A stretch of DNA of 5,399 nucleotides, taken from NCBI GenBank assembly GCA_013214985.1, contig JABSRY010000079.1, positions 3,068 through 8,466 on the forward strand, read 5' to 3'. The notes under the pieces were generated by a model. It did no database searches. It saw nothing but the letters and a program-made list of their open reading frames with translations, and had not been told where the DNA came from. Positions within the stretch are counted from its first letter, which is position 1, and each line of letters begins with the position of its first letter. The position numbers and the translations under genes were made by a program. Positions 1-5,399 of the stretch are shown piece by piece. This DNA is from Hyphomicrobiales bacterium (lineage in GTDB: Bacteria > Pseudomonadota > Alphaproteobacteria > Rhizobiales > OSC116).

Positions 1-696
1 GCCATAAATCAATCGATCCTCCCCAAAGTATGTCCATAAGGCATCAAGATTATGCTTGTAATATGAAACTCCTGTAGGTGCAGGACTTTTAATTGTACGG
101 TCGAAAAAGCCGGATAATTTACAATATACATTTGAATGGTTGGATATTTGTTGGATTTGTTTTGCCCATTCATTGAAGTTATTTTTGCTAATTTCTGGTT
201 TGGCACCATGATTAATGACTATTTTTAGTGCTGGATATTGATTGGAAAATTTTATTAATGCGGGTAAATTTTTTGGTAAAATTAACGCATCGAAACATAA
301 ATCATTATCAATTAATGTATTGATTGCGGGTTTTAACTCTGGTTTTAATATCCAATTTATATCCTTTATAGATTGAAGCATTGGCCTTACGCCCACAAAT
401 TTGGCATGTTGGGCAAAGTTGTTAAGATGTTTGCTAGCCTTGGGGTGGGATAGGTCGACCCAGCCGACAACCCCTAAGATCCAATCATAATTATTTGCTA
501 ATTTTAAAAGATATTGGGTTTCGTCTAATGTATCTGTTGCTTGTACTATTATGGTGGCGCTTACGCCAGAAGCATCTAATAGTGGTTTTAAATCTTCAGG
601 ATAAAAATCTTGATAAAGTTTGGTTAAATCGGGTGTTAGCCAACCATAATCACCTCGGTCTAACTTCCAGAAATGTTGATGGCTATCGATTATCAT
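1..696 (-). CDS. COG3618 amidohydrolase-family sugar lactonase (L-fuconolactonase-like), C-terminus cut off by window edge
   Basis: Reads in frame from ATG at 696 to the window edge with no stop, giving the first 232 residues; family members run to roughly 275-290, so about 50 are missing. The amidohydrolase fold is marked by the N-terminal H-x-H motif (DSHQHFW, H6 and H8), GVRPMLQ at 102-108, NHGAKP at 162-167 and CKLSGF at 192-197; the visible part ends in RLIYG, just where the family's GSDWP motif (late-barrel Asp) should begin. Members of this family hydrolyse sugar lactones, for example L-fucono-1,5-lactone to L-fuconate, in the cytoplasm; no signal peptide is seen. The start is firm because the H-x-H strand begins at residue 3. 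The ATG lies one base after the stop of the aldo/keto reductase gene, with only a weak ACGAG-like ribosome site, so translation is probably coupled. The neighbouring dehydrogenase would make its lactone substrate. Family assignment is strong; the particular lactone (fucono-, galactono-, rhamnono-) is inferred. Confidence 0.9.
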   Translation of the reverse strand, partial: MIIDSHQHFWKLDRGDYGWLTPDLTKLYQDFYPEDLKPLLDASGVSATIIVQATDTLDETQYLLKLANNYDWILGVVGWVDLSHPKASKHLNNFAQHAKFVGVRPMLQSIKDINWILKPELKPAINTLIDNDLCFDALILPKNLPALIKFSNQYPALKIVINHGAKPEISKNNFNEWAKQIQQISNHSNVYCKLSGFFDRTIKSPAPTGVSYYKHNLDALWTYFGEDRLIYG

Positions 697-697
697 A

Positions 698-1711
698 TTA
701 GCTCGTAAAAAATGGGTTGGTGGTTGGTGTTGGTGCTCTGGCATTAATTAGTTTTTTGTCTTTTAGCATTTGCCAAAATTCGATTGGAATGTTTACTTGC
801 GCCCAATTAAGCGTTTGATATAATTCTTCGACTGACCTTAAACCCGGTATAACCGAAGCAACAACGGGGTGCGCTAAGGGAAATTGCAAAGCCGCTGCGG
901 GTAGGGGCACATTAAACTCTACACAAACAGCATTTAAGGCTTTGACTTGTTCTATAATTTGTTTTGGGGCTGAACCGTAATTCCATGTCTTTCCGCCAAC
1001 TAATATGCCCGAATTATAGGGGCCGCCGATTACTATTGAGGTATTTGTTGCCATACATTGTGTGAATAGGCCATCGAGTGGGTTTTGCTCTAATAATGTA
1101 TAGCGCCCTGCAAGCAAAAATAGATCCCATTCGCCAATTTCTAGTGCTTGATAACACGCGCGTACTTGATTAACACCAATGCCGAATGCTTTTATGTTGC
1201 CAGATTTTTTGAGTTGCTCTAGTGCTTTCATGCCTCCATTGCGTAATTGGCTAAAATATTTAGAGAATTCTTGGGTATGTGTTTCTTCGGCTATATCGTG
1301 GACATATAAAATGTCTATTTTATCGCGGCCGAGCCGTTGCTGACTGTCTTCAAAAGAGCGCATTATGCCATCATAGGTATAATCAAAAACGGGGTGAAAA
1401 GGCAATGCATCAGGCCAACCAATTGCGGCACTATCTTGCATTGCACCCGGCTTTAATAGTCTGCCGACTTTGGTTGATAAAATATATTGTTTTTTGCAAA
1501 GCACATCGCCGACAACACGTTCTGATCGACCTAAGCCATAATAGGGTGCGGTGTCGACATAGGTTAAGCCCAGCTCTAATGCATGGGTTAAGGTGCTTTT
1601 GGCGGTTTTATTATCTACATGGCTGAATAAACCGCCTAGTGCAGCGGCGCCAAAGCCTAGACTTGGTAATTTTAGCGCGTTTGTACCTATGGTGTTTTTA
1701 CAAAAATTCAT
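698..1711 (-). CDS. Aldo/keto reductase, D-threo-aldose 1-dehydrogenase / L-fucose dehydrogenase type
   Basis: Full-length 337-residue cytoplasmic NAD(P)-dependent oxidoreductase of the aldo/keto reductase superfamily. The (beta/alpha)8 landmarks are all present: LGFGAAALGG at 18-27, the catalytic tetrad D53 and Y58 (in DTAPYYG), K81 (in STKVGR) and H138 (in LYVHD), GIGVN at 177-181, and the cofactor-phosphate region VIPGLRSVEEL at 287-297. The insert around residues 84-112 and the FDYTYDGIMRS segment at 109-119 resemble the branch containing D-threo-aldose 1-dehydrogenase, L-fucose dehydrogenase and pyridoxal 4-dehydrogenase. The expected reaction is oxidation of a free aldose at C1 to the aldonolactone. 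The downstream lactonase gene, one base away, fits a sugar role better than a pyridoxal one. The start codon follows the IclR stop by 18 bases; the ribosome site is weak (GGAAA, about 11 bases upstream). Other possible substrates are L-galactose and D-arabinose. The fold is certain, the substrate inferred. Confidence 0.92.
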   Translation of the reverse strand: MNFCKNTIGTNALKLPSLGFGAAALGGLFSHVDNKTAKSTLTHALELGLTYVDTAPYYGLGRSERVVGDVLCKKQYILSTKVGRLLKPGAMQDSAAIGWPDALPFHPVFDYTYDGIMRSFEDSQQRLGRDKIDILYVHDIAEETHTQEFSKYFSQLRNGGMKALEQLKKSGNIKAFGIGVNQVRACYQALEIGEWDLFLLAGRYTLLEQNPLDGLFTQCMATNTSIVIGGPYNSGILVGGKTWNYGSAPKQIIEQVKALNAVCVEFNVPLPAAALQFPLAHPVVASVIPGLRSVEELYQTLNWAQVNIPIEFWQMLKDKKLINARAPTPTTNPFFTS

Positions 1712-1729
1712 CGTAAGTCATATTTCCGT

Positions 1730-2518
1730 TTATTTTAATGTGCCGCCATATTGAATGGTTAATTCGTCGGCTAGCTCTTTATATAATTGTTGAACAGCGG
1801 CCATGCTTGGTACTGGAATTTCATCTAATCGCTTAATGTAGGGGCAGCTAACTACGGTAACTGCTTGACCATGCGGGTTAAATACGGGATAGGTAATATT
1901 GGTTACCCCCACTGTTGTTTCGGATGGCATGATTTCAAAACCATTTTTACGAATGTCATCTAGCCTATTAAAAAATGTCTTTTCTACTAGTTTTGGCTCG
2001 CCCTGTGCGGATTGATGTCGCTCTAACATGGTTTTAACCTCGTCTTCTGAGCGAAAAGCAGCCAAAACGCGACCAGAACCAGTATTGGCAAGGCCAATAA
2101 CTGAGCCAACTTTTAATGAAATACCCCAATTGCCAGGCGATTCGACCGATGCCACAATTGCGATATCGCCATTATTTTCCATAGCTAAATGGCAGGATTG
2201 CCAAGCAGTACGTGTAAGAACCCTCATAAGCGGTATGGCCGTATCGATTAATCTACCAACTGGCGGGTGGCGTTGAGACAAAGAAAACATACGCAAGCTT
2301 AAGGCATATCGATCATCACTAATGGACTTGGTTACAAAACGGCGGCGCACTAAAGTTGTTAACATGCGGTATATTTCGTTGGGTGAGCGATCCAACGAGC
2401 GTGCTATGTCGCCTTGAGAAAGATTACCACCATATTCAGCCAATAATTCTAGTATATCGAGGCCTTTTTCAAGCGCAGGGGCTTTATACCGATCTTCTTT
2501 TGCGGGTTGGTCTTTCAT
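1730..2518 (-). CDS. IclR-family transcriptional regulator
   Basis: Complete 262-residue protein, normal IclR length. The N-terminal winged helix-turn-helix spans about residues 12-75: the typical PALEKGLDILELLA opening at 14-27, the helix-turn-helix over LSQGDIARSLDRSPNEIYRMLTTL at 33-56 with the recognition helix near 45-58, and a wing ending in DDRYALSLRMF. The C-terminal ligand-binding domain shows the conserved VGSVIGLANTGSGRVLAAF stretch (137-155), GFEIMPSETTVGVTNITYPVF (193-213) and a GQAV strand (217-220), which line the effector pocket in this family. The ATG at 2518 is supported by AAGGAG five bases upstream. It is the first gene of the catabolic operon and is divergent from the importer, so it probably regulates both units and itself; the effector may be the sugar, lactone or acid of this pathway. 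IclR proteins can be repressors or activators and the sequence does not say which. Confidence 0.95.
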   Translation of the reverse strand: MKDQPAKEDRYKAPALEKGLDILELLAEYGGNLSQGDIARSLDRSPNEIYRMLTTLVRRRFVTKSISDDRYALSLRMFSLSQRHPPVGRLIDTAIPLMRVLTRTAWQSCHLAMENNGDIAIVASVESPGNWGISLKVGSVIGLANTGSGRVLAAFRSEDEVKTMLERHQSAQGEPKLVEKTFFNRLDDIRKNGFEIMPSETTVGVTNITYPVFNPHGQAVTVVSCPYIKRLDEIPVPSMAAVQQLYKELADELTIQYGGTLK

Positions 2519-2523
2519 TGTAA

Positions 2524-2529
2524 CTCCTT
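2524..2529 (-). promoter_or_regulatory. Strong Shine-Dalgarno site of the IclR gene
   Basis: On the minus strand AAGGAG stands five bases before the ATG at 2518, near-ideal strength and spacing. It fixes the start of the regulator. The two genes downstream in the same operon have much weaker sites. Confidence 0.85.
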
Positions 2530-2543
2530 ATATAACTTGTTAT

Positions 2544-2572
2544 TTTGTAAATTAAGATTAGATGGGAGTCAA
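2544..2572 (-). promoter_or_regulatory. Predicted sigma70-type promoter of the IclR operon
   Basis: On the minus strand TTGACT (2572-2567, five of six matches to the -35 consensus) is followed after 17 bases by TACAAA (2549-2544, four of six matches to the -10 consensus). Transcription would start near 2537, leaving a leader of about 20 bases that just contains the ribosome site. The -35 box overlaps an 8-base palindrome TCAATTGA (2569-2576) that could be part of a binding site. This is a motif match only; no start site is known. Confidence 0.5.
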
Positions 2573-2593
2573 TTGAATTTATAGATAAATAAA

Positions 2594-2622
2594 ATATTCA
2601 TACTTGATTTATAAATGAATAT
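2594..2622. repeat. AT-rich inverted repeat, candidate operator
   Basis: ATATTCAT (2594-2601) and ATGAATAT (2615-2622) are perfect 8-base inverted arms separated by 13 bases, so the arm centres are 21 bases apart, about two helical turns. A second dyad lies inside and overlapping: TTG-ATTTATAAAT-GAA (2604-2619, one mismatched pair). The position, near the middle of the divergent region and over the likely -35/-10 zone of the importer promoter, suits an operator for a dimeric or tetrameric regulator such as the IclR protein. In such AT-rich DNA short dyads also arise by chance. Confidence 0.4.
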
Positions 2623-2632
2623 ATGTTTTAAA
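2604..2632 (+). promoter_or_regulatory. Tentative promoter of the sugar importer operon
   Basis: TTGATT (2604-2609) and TTTAAA (2627-2632) are 17 bases apart and would start transcription near 2639. An overlapping alternative is TTCATA (2597-2602) with TATATG (2620-2625), also 17 bases apart, starting near 2632. Neither is a strong consensus match, which would agree with a promoter that needs an activator. A rightward promoter must lie somewhere in this region because the gene on the other side is divergent. Confidence 0.3.
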
Positions 2633-2640
2633 TACAAATA

Positions 2641-2663
2641 TCAACCGAGATTGACTTGGTTGA
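2641..2663. repeat. Inverted repeat: candidate operator or 5'-leader hairpin of the importer operon
   Basis: TCAACCGAG (2641-2649) and CTTGGTTGA (2655-2663) are nine-base inverted arms around a five-base centre; eight pairs are Watson-Crick and one is G opposite T, which would be a G-U pair in RNA. It is the most GC-rich dyad of the intergenic region. It begins almost exactly where a transcript from the predicted rightward promoter would start and ends 14 bases before the Shine-Dalgarno sequence of the binding-protein gene. It could be a regulator site over the transcription start or a stem-loop at the mRNA 5' end. Confidence 0.5.
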
Positions 2664-2677
2664 CATCGAATTTTTTT

Positions 2678-2684
2678 GGGAGGA
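2678..2684 (+). promoter_or_regulatory. Strong Shine-Dalgarno site that fixes the start of the binding-protein gene
   Basis: GGGAGGA lies four bases before the ATG at 2689. The reading frame is open further upstream to a TTG at 2656, but that start has no ribosome site and would put 11 acidic and aromatic residues in front of the signal peptide. The ATG at 2689 gives a standard signal peptide starting MRKYTK. Confidence 0.9.
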
Positions 2685-2688
2685 ATTG

Positions 2689-4002
2689 ATGAGAAAATAT
2701 ACTAAAATATCTGCATTAATGGCAAGTGTTGCTGTGGTTGCGCTAACTGGTGCCGCCAACGCAGGGCAATTTGATGGCGTTACCATTGAGGCAAAGCTAA
2801 TTGGCGGGCAGCAATATGAAGCCTTATATGCACGCATTGCTGATTGGGAGACATCAACGGGTGCTAAAGTTAAGATTATTTCTAAGAAAAGTCATTTTGA
2901 AATTGATAAAGAAATAAAATCTGACATGGCAGCAGGAACAACAAAATGGTGCGTTGGTTCTAACCATTCGTCATTTGCGGCACAATATGAAGGCCTTTAT
3001 GTTGACCTTAATAAATTGCTGGATAAAAAGGATATTGCTGGTTTTGTGCCCGCCAATATTAGCGCCTCAACAATTAAAGGTGAATTGTTAATGTTGCCCC
3101 GCGCTCAATTTGACGTATCGGCAATGTATTATTTGAAGTCAAATTATACTAATGCTGAGAAATCTGCAGCATTTAAAGCAAAACATGGATATGAATTAGC
3201 ACCGCCAAAAACATGGACTGAAGTTAAAGATCAGGCGATATTCTTCTCTGATCCGCCTAATTTTTATGGCACACAATTTGCTGGTAAAGATGAAGCTATT
3301 GTTGGCCGTTTTTATGAAATGTTAGTGGCTGAAGGTGGTCAATATATTGATGATAAATCAATGCCTGTATTTAACTCTGAAGCAGGGCAACGTGCGTTGC
3401 AGTGGTTTGTTGATTTATACACCGCAAAAGCTGTGCCTGCTGGTACAACGAGTTATGTATGGGATGACTTAGGCCAAGGTTTTGCATCTGGTACAATTGC
3501 ACTTAACTTGGATTGGCCAGGCTGGGCTGGTTTCTTTAATGACCCGAAACAATCTAAAGCCGCGGGCAATGTTGGCGTTATTATACAGCCTATGGGCAGT
3601 GATTCTAGTACAGGTTGGTCTGGGCATCATGGTTTCTCTATTACCAATGATTGTGCCAATAAAGACGCCGCACTGTCTTTGGTTAAGCATTTAACCAGTG
3701 AAGAAAGTCAATTGGTAGAATCTAAGGGCGGATCATTGCCAACACGTACGGCGGTTTGGGTTGCCAATATTGAGATTGCAGAAAAAGGTGACGATGCGTT
3801 CCGTACTGAAGTTTTGCGGACATTTGCTGAAGCTGCTAAATATGCTTTTGCAGTGCCACCAATTCCTGAATGGACAGAAACAACCAACCTTGTATTCCCT
3901 GAATTACAAGCCGCAATTTTAGGCGATAAAACGGTAAAAGAAGCATTAGATGATGCCCAAGCTGCTGTTGATGAGCTTATGAAAGAAAATGGTTATTATT
4001 AG
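2689..4002 (+). CDS. Sugar ABC transporter periplasmic substrate-binding protein (CUT1 type, COG1653)
   Basis: A 437-residue exported protein, typical length for the family. The signal peptide has a basic n-region (RKYTK), a hydrophobic core (about residues 8-20) and an ANA cleavage site, so the mature protein should begin at G26; no lipobox cysteine is present. Features of extracellular solute-binding family 1 are visible: an LIGGQQYEALYARIADWE opening at 37-54 followed by a GAKVKII strand, PKTWTEVKDQA at 173-183, FNSEAGQRALQWFVDLY at 228-244, FASGTIALNLDWPGW at 265-279, GWSGHHGFSI at 309-318 and VKHLTSEESQ (332-341) before GGSLPTR (347-353). Aromatic residues in DWPGW and GWSGHH are candidates for stacking on a sugar ring. 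It binds the sugar in the periplasm and hands it to the two permeases encoded next. The substrate is not readable from sequence; the lactone pathway next door suggests L-fucose or a similar sugar. The mature part has only two cysteines, C88 and C322. Confidence 0.93.
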   Translation: MRKYTKISALMASVAVVALTGAANAGQFDGVTIEAKLIGGQQYEALYARIADWETSTGAKVKIISKKSHFEIDKEIKSDMAAGTTKWCVGSNHSSFAAQYEGLYVDLNKLLDKKDIAGFVPANISASTIKGELLMLPRAQFDVSAMYYLKSNYTNAEKSAAFKAKHGYELAPPKTWTEVKDQAIFFSDPPNFYGTQFAGKDEAIVGRFYEMLVAEGGQYIDDKSMPVFNSEAGQRALQWFVDLYTAKAVPAGTTSYVWDDLGQGFASGTIALNLDWPGWAGFFNDPKQSKAAGNVGVIIQPMGSDSSTGWSGHHGFSITNDCANKDAALSLVKHLTSEESQLVESKGGSLPTRTAVWVANIEIAEKGDDAFRTEVLRTFAEAAKYAFAVPPIPEWTETTNLVFPELQAAILGDKTVKEALDDAQAAVDELMKENGYY

Positions 4003-4011
4003 TTTCCCCTG

Positions 4012-4046
4012 ATTAAAGAGGGTAGTGTGGTGCTGCCCTCCTTAAT
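4012..4046 (+). terminator. Intergenic hairpin between binding-protein and permease genes (RNA stabiliser or partial terminator)
   Basis: Ten bases after the stop codon, ATTAA-A-GAGGGTAG and CTGCCCTC-C-TTAAT can pair around a seven-base loop: 13 pairs including one G-U, with a single A-C mismatch. No T-run follows (the next bases are TAAATAAAATG), so it is not a classic full terminator, and the permease gene 22 bases further on has no convincing promoter of its own. Hairpins at this place in sugar-import operons, as between malE and malF, are known to protect the upstream mRNA and give more binding protein than permease. That role is inferred here. Confidence 0.6.
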
Positions 4047-4067
4047 TAAATAAAATGTAGGTGTTTA

Positions 4068-4964
4068 ATGACGAAACGACGTTTACCCGAGTGGTTTATA
4101 TTGGTGTTGCCTGCGATTATTGTTATCGCTTTGGTTGTGCTTATACCGCTCATATTCTCACTTTATTCTAGTTTTACGTCTTATAAGTTGACCAAACCCG
4201 CTTCTTTGTGGAATTGGATTGGAACTTATAATTACGAAAAAATATTATCTGACAGTAAATTTTGGTGGGCATTTTTGCGCACTGTTATATTTCTAACCAT
4301 CGTACTTAACGTCGAAATGTTGCTTGGCCTTGCCATTGCACTAATGATGAATAAAGTAACGTGGGGGCAACGCACTTTACGGACGATCATCATGTTTCCG
4401 ATGATGTTTTCGCCTATATTGGTAGGCTTTCAGTTTAAGTTTATCTTTAATGATAATATCGGTTTAGTTAACAATATATTGCAATCTACTGGGATTAGTA
4501 ATACGGCTTTTCCTTGGTTAGTGGACGCAAATTTGGCGATGTTTTCTATAATGTTTGCCGAAGTGTGGATGTCTACATCGGTATTTACGATTTTAATATT
4601 GGCGGGTTTGTTTGCCATGCCACGAGACCCATTAGAAGCCGCAAAAGTTGATGGTTGTACGCCGTATCAATCGTTTAAGCATATAACTTTACCATTTTTA
4701 ATGCCGTTTATTTATATCGCAATGACCATTAGGTCGTTAGACGTAGCGCGGGCATTTGATATTGTGCAAATTATGACTGGCGGTGGCCCTGCACGGCGAA
4801 CCGAGCTGCTTTGGACTTTGATGGGCAGAACTGGTTATGTAGATGCTCGGATGGGTTTAGCAAATGCCATGGGTTATGTTGCTATTATATTATCGATTAT
4901 CTTTACTGTTTACTTTTTTAAGAAATTAAGTGCCGCACGTGCTGGCCTTGGTATGGAGGCGTAG
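4068..4964 (+). CDS. Sugar ABC transporter permease, MalF/UgpA type (COG1175)
   Basis: A 298-residue inner-membrane protein of the short MalF/UgpA form, without the large periplasmic loop of enteric MalF. Hydrophobic segments lie at about residues 9-33, 68-95, 104-126, 155-183, 205-225 and 264-285, giving six membrane spans. The ATPase-coupling EAA loop is intact: E190-A-A, D195-G196 and I-T-L-P at 206-209, in the form EAAKVDGCTPYQSFKHITLP. The following FDIVQIMTGGGPARRTELL (230-248) is a family signature. The start at 4068 has a modest AGGTG site four bases upstream and gives the usual short basic N-terminus (TKRR) before span 1. It pairs with the second permease, whose gene begins three bases after its stop, to form the channel for the sugar released by the binding protein. 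Nothing is truncated or odd; substrate not known. Confidence 0.95.
   Translation: MTKRRLPEWFILVLPAIIVIALVVLIPLIFSLYSSFTSYKLTKPASLWNWIGTYNYEKILSDSKFWWAFLRTVIFLTIVLNVEMLLGLAIALMMNKVTWGQRTLRTIIMFPMMFSPILVGFQFKFIFNDNIGLVNNILQSTGISNTAFPWLVDANLAMFSIMFAEVWMSTSVFTILILAGLFAMPRDPLEAAKVDGCTPYQSFKHITLPFLMPFIYIAMTIRSLDVARAFDIVQIMTGGGPARRTELLWTLMGRTGYVDARMGLANAMGYVAIILSIIFTVYFFKKLSAARAGLGMEA
4955..4959 (+). promoter_or_regulatory. Shine-Dalgarno site of the second permease gene, inside the end of the first
   Basis: GGAGG sits within the last codons of the upstream permease gene, eight bases before the ATG at 4968. It supports that start and a linked translation of the two permeases, which are needed in equal amounts. 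Confidence 0.8.
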
Positions 4965-4967
4965 ATA

Positions 4968-5399
4968 ATGGATATAAATTTACAACATCGTTATCGCAAA
5001 CACGGATTTAAATTATTGCATTTTGTTGCCCTGTTTTTTGTTATGGCTATCATTTGTATTCCTGGTTTATGGATTGTGCTCAATTCCTTCAGGCCGTCGG
5101 TCGAAATTATGGCTAAGCCACCTATTTGGAACCCCACATTTACGCTAGACCATTATAGAGCAATGTTCGGTGGTGTCGGCGAGGGCGGTGTGCCAGTGCT
5201 GAAATATTTTAAAAACTCACTGATTATATCGGTCACCTCTACTTTGATTGCTATATTGATTGGCATGTCTGGCGGTTATGCATTTGCACGCTATCGTTTT
5301 AAAGGCAAAAACGGCTACTTTGTTGGCTTAATGCTATTTAGGGCTGTGCCTGGTGTTGCATTATCATTGCCACTATTTATTGTATTTGCCAGAATTGGT
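4968..5399 (+). CDS. Sugar ABC transporter permease, MalG/UgpE type (COG0395), C-terminus cut off by window edge
   Basis: Open from ATG at 4968 to the window end, 144 residues with no stop; family members are about 270-300 residues, so about half is missing, including the EAA loop. The visible part shows a basic cytoplasmic N-terminus (HRYRKHGFK), span 1 at about 16-40 ending in the typical IPGLWIVLNSFRP, a periplasmic segment with NPTFTLDHYRAMF (55-67), KYFKNSLIISVTSTLIAILIG (79-99) opening span 2, the hallmark GGYAFARYRFKGK (102-114), and span 3 at about 117-142 with RAVPGVALSLPLF. These are standard MalG-type landmarks. It would form the heterodimeric membrane channel with the upstream permease. 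The spacing of three bases after the previous stop shows one operon. Further genes of the importer, in particular the ATPase, would be expected to the right. Confidence 0.93.
   Translation, partial: MDINLQHRYRKHGFKLLHFVALFFVMAIICIPGLWIVLNSFRPSVEIMAKPPIWNPTFTLDHYRAMFGGVGEGGVPVLKYFKNSLIISVTSTLIAILIGMSGGYAFARYRFKGKNGYFVGLMLFRAVPGVALSLPLFIVFARIG

Noticed and set aside
9..209. Minus-strand open frame of 66 codons near the left edge
   Set aside because: It overlaps, in another frame, the lactonase coding sequence, which is open across the whole stretch and carries family motifs there (NHGAKP, CKLSGF).
495..701. Open plus-strand frame of 68 codons at the left end
   Set aside because: It is antisense to the N-terminal part of the lactonase, including its H-x-H motif, and encodes nothing recognisable.
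1279..1626. Open plus-strand frame of 115 codons inside the aldo/keto reductase gene
   Set aside because: It is antisense to a gene with all catalytic residues intact; its translation is rich in Arg, His, Cys and Leu with no recognisable domain, and no ribosome site was seen.
1698..1721. Seven-codon minus-strand frame (MTYDEFL) overlapping the reductase start
   Set aside because: Its GGAAA lies too close to its ATG to work as a ribosome site. It is probably chance, although it could act as a decoy start.
2028..2276. Open plus-strand frame of 82 codons inside the IclR gene
   Set aside because: It is antisense to the conserved ligand-binding domain and has no recognisable product.
2660..2665. 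Perfect TTGACA -35 box on the plus strand
   Set aside because: The matching -10 position would fall on the ribosome site and start codon of the binding-protein gene (near 2683-2688, sequence GAATTG), which is not a -10 box and would give a transcript lacking the start.
2656..2688. In-frame TTG start extending the binding protein by 11 residues
   Set aside because: It has no ribosome site, falls within the inverted repeat, and would place acidic residues before the signal peptide. The ATG at 2689 has GGGAGGA at correct spacing.
4055..4060. ATG directly followed by TAG just before the first permease gene
   Set aside because: A start-stop element this short in AT-rich DNA is likely chance; it partly overlaps the AGGTG ribosome site of the real start at 4068.
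4003..4067. Separate promoter for the permease genes in the 65-base gap
   Set aside because: No credible -35/-10 pair is visible; the gap is filled mainly by the hairpin.
1..5399. tRNA or rRNA genes, CRISPR array, insertion sequence, phage or toxin-antitoxin genes
   Set aside because: Nearly all of the window is covered by six ordinary metabolic and transport genes; no regularly spaced repeats, transposase motifs or cloverleaf-like sequence were seen.

Overview
The window looks like part of a chromosome from an AT-rich Gram-negative bacterium, most likely an alphaproteobacterium. The reasons are the gene mix (IclR regulator, D-threo-aldose-dehydrogenase-type aldo/keto reductase, COG3618 lactonase and a CUT1-type sugar ABC importer, a grouping typical of Hyphomicrobiales and relatives) and a Sec-type signal peptide ending in ANA. 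The lineage is an inference; the sequence has no rRNA or other marker that fixes it.

Layout. Two divergent transcription units leave a 170-base control region at 2519-2688. The leftward (minus) unit is an IclR-family regulator (2518-1730), then an aldo/keto reductase (1711-698), then a COG3618 amidohydrolase-type lactonase (696 to beyond the left edge). The gaps are 18 bases and 1 base, so they read as one operon. The rightward (plus) unit is a periplasmic sugar-binding protein (2689-4002), a MalF/UgpA-type permease (4068-4964) and a MalG/UgpE-type permease (4968 to beyond the right edge). No ATPase gene lies in the window.

How they work together. The importer would bring a monosaccharide or a small sugar into the cell. 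The aldo/keto reductase would oxidise the free aldose at C1 to a lactone, and the lactonase would hydrolyse this to the sugar acid. These are the first two steps of a non-phosphorylative route such as the one known for L-fucose and related sugars (L-galactose, D-arabinose). The IclR protein probably controls both units from the shared intergenic region. The exact sugar cannot be read from the sequence; L-fucose or a close relative is the leading guess.

The control region holds a good sigma70-like promoter for the regulator operon, a strong Shine-Dalgarno sequence for each divergent first gene, an AT-rich inverted repeat (2594-2622) and a second, more GC-rich inverted repeat (2641-2663) that is either an operator or a 5'-leader hairpin. 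A further hairpin (4012-4046) separates the binding-protein gene from the permease genes. Nothing here clearly amounts to an undescribed system. The most useful leads are the operator candidates and the unassigned sugar specificity.
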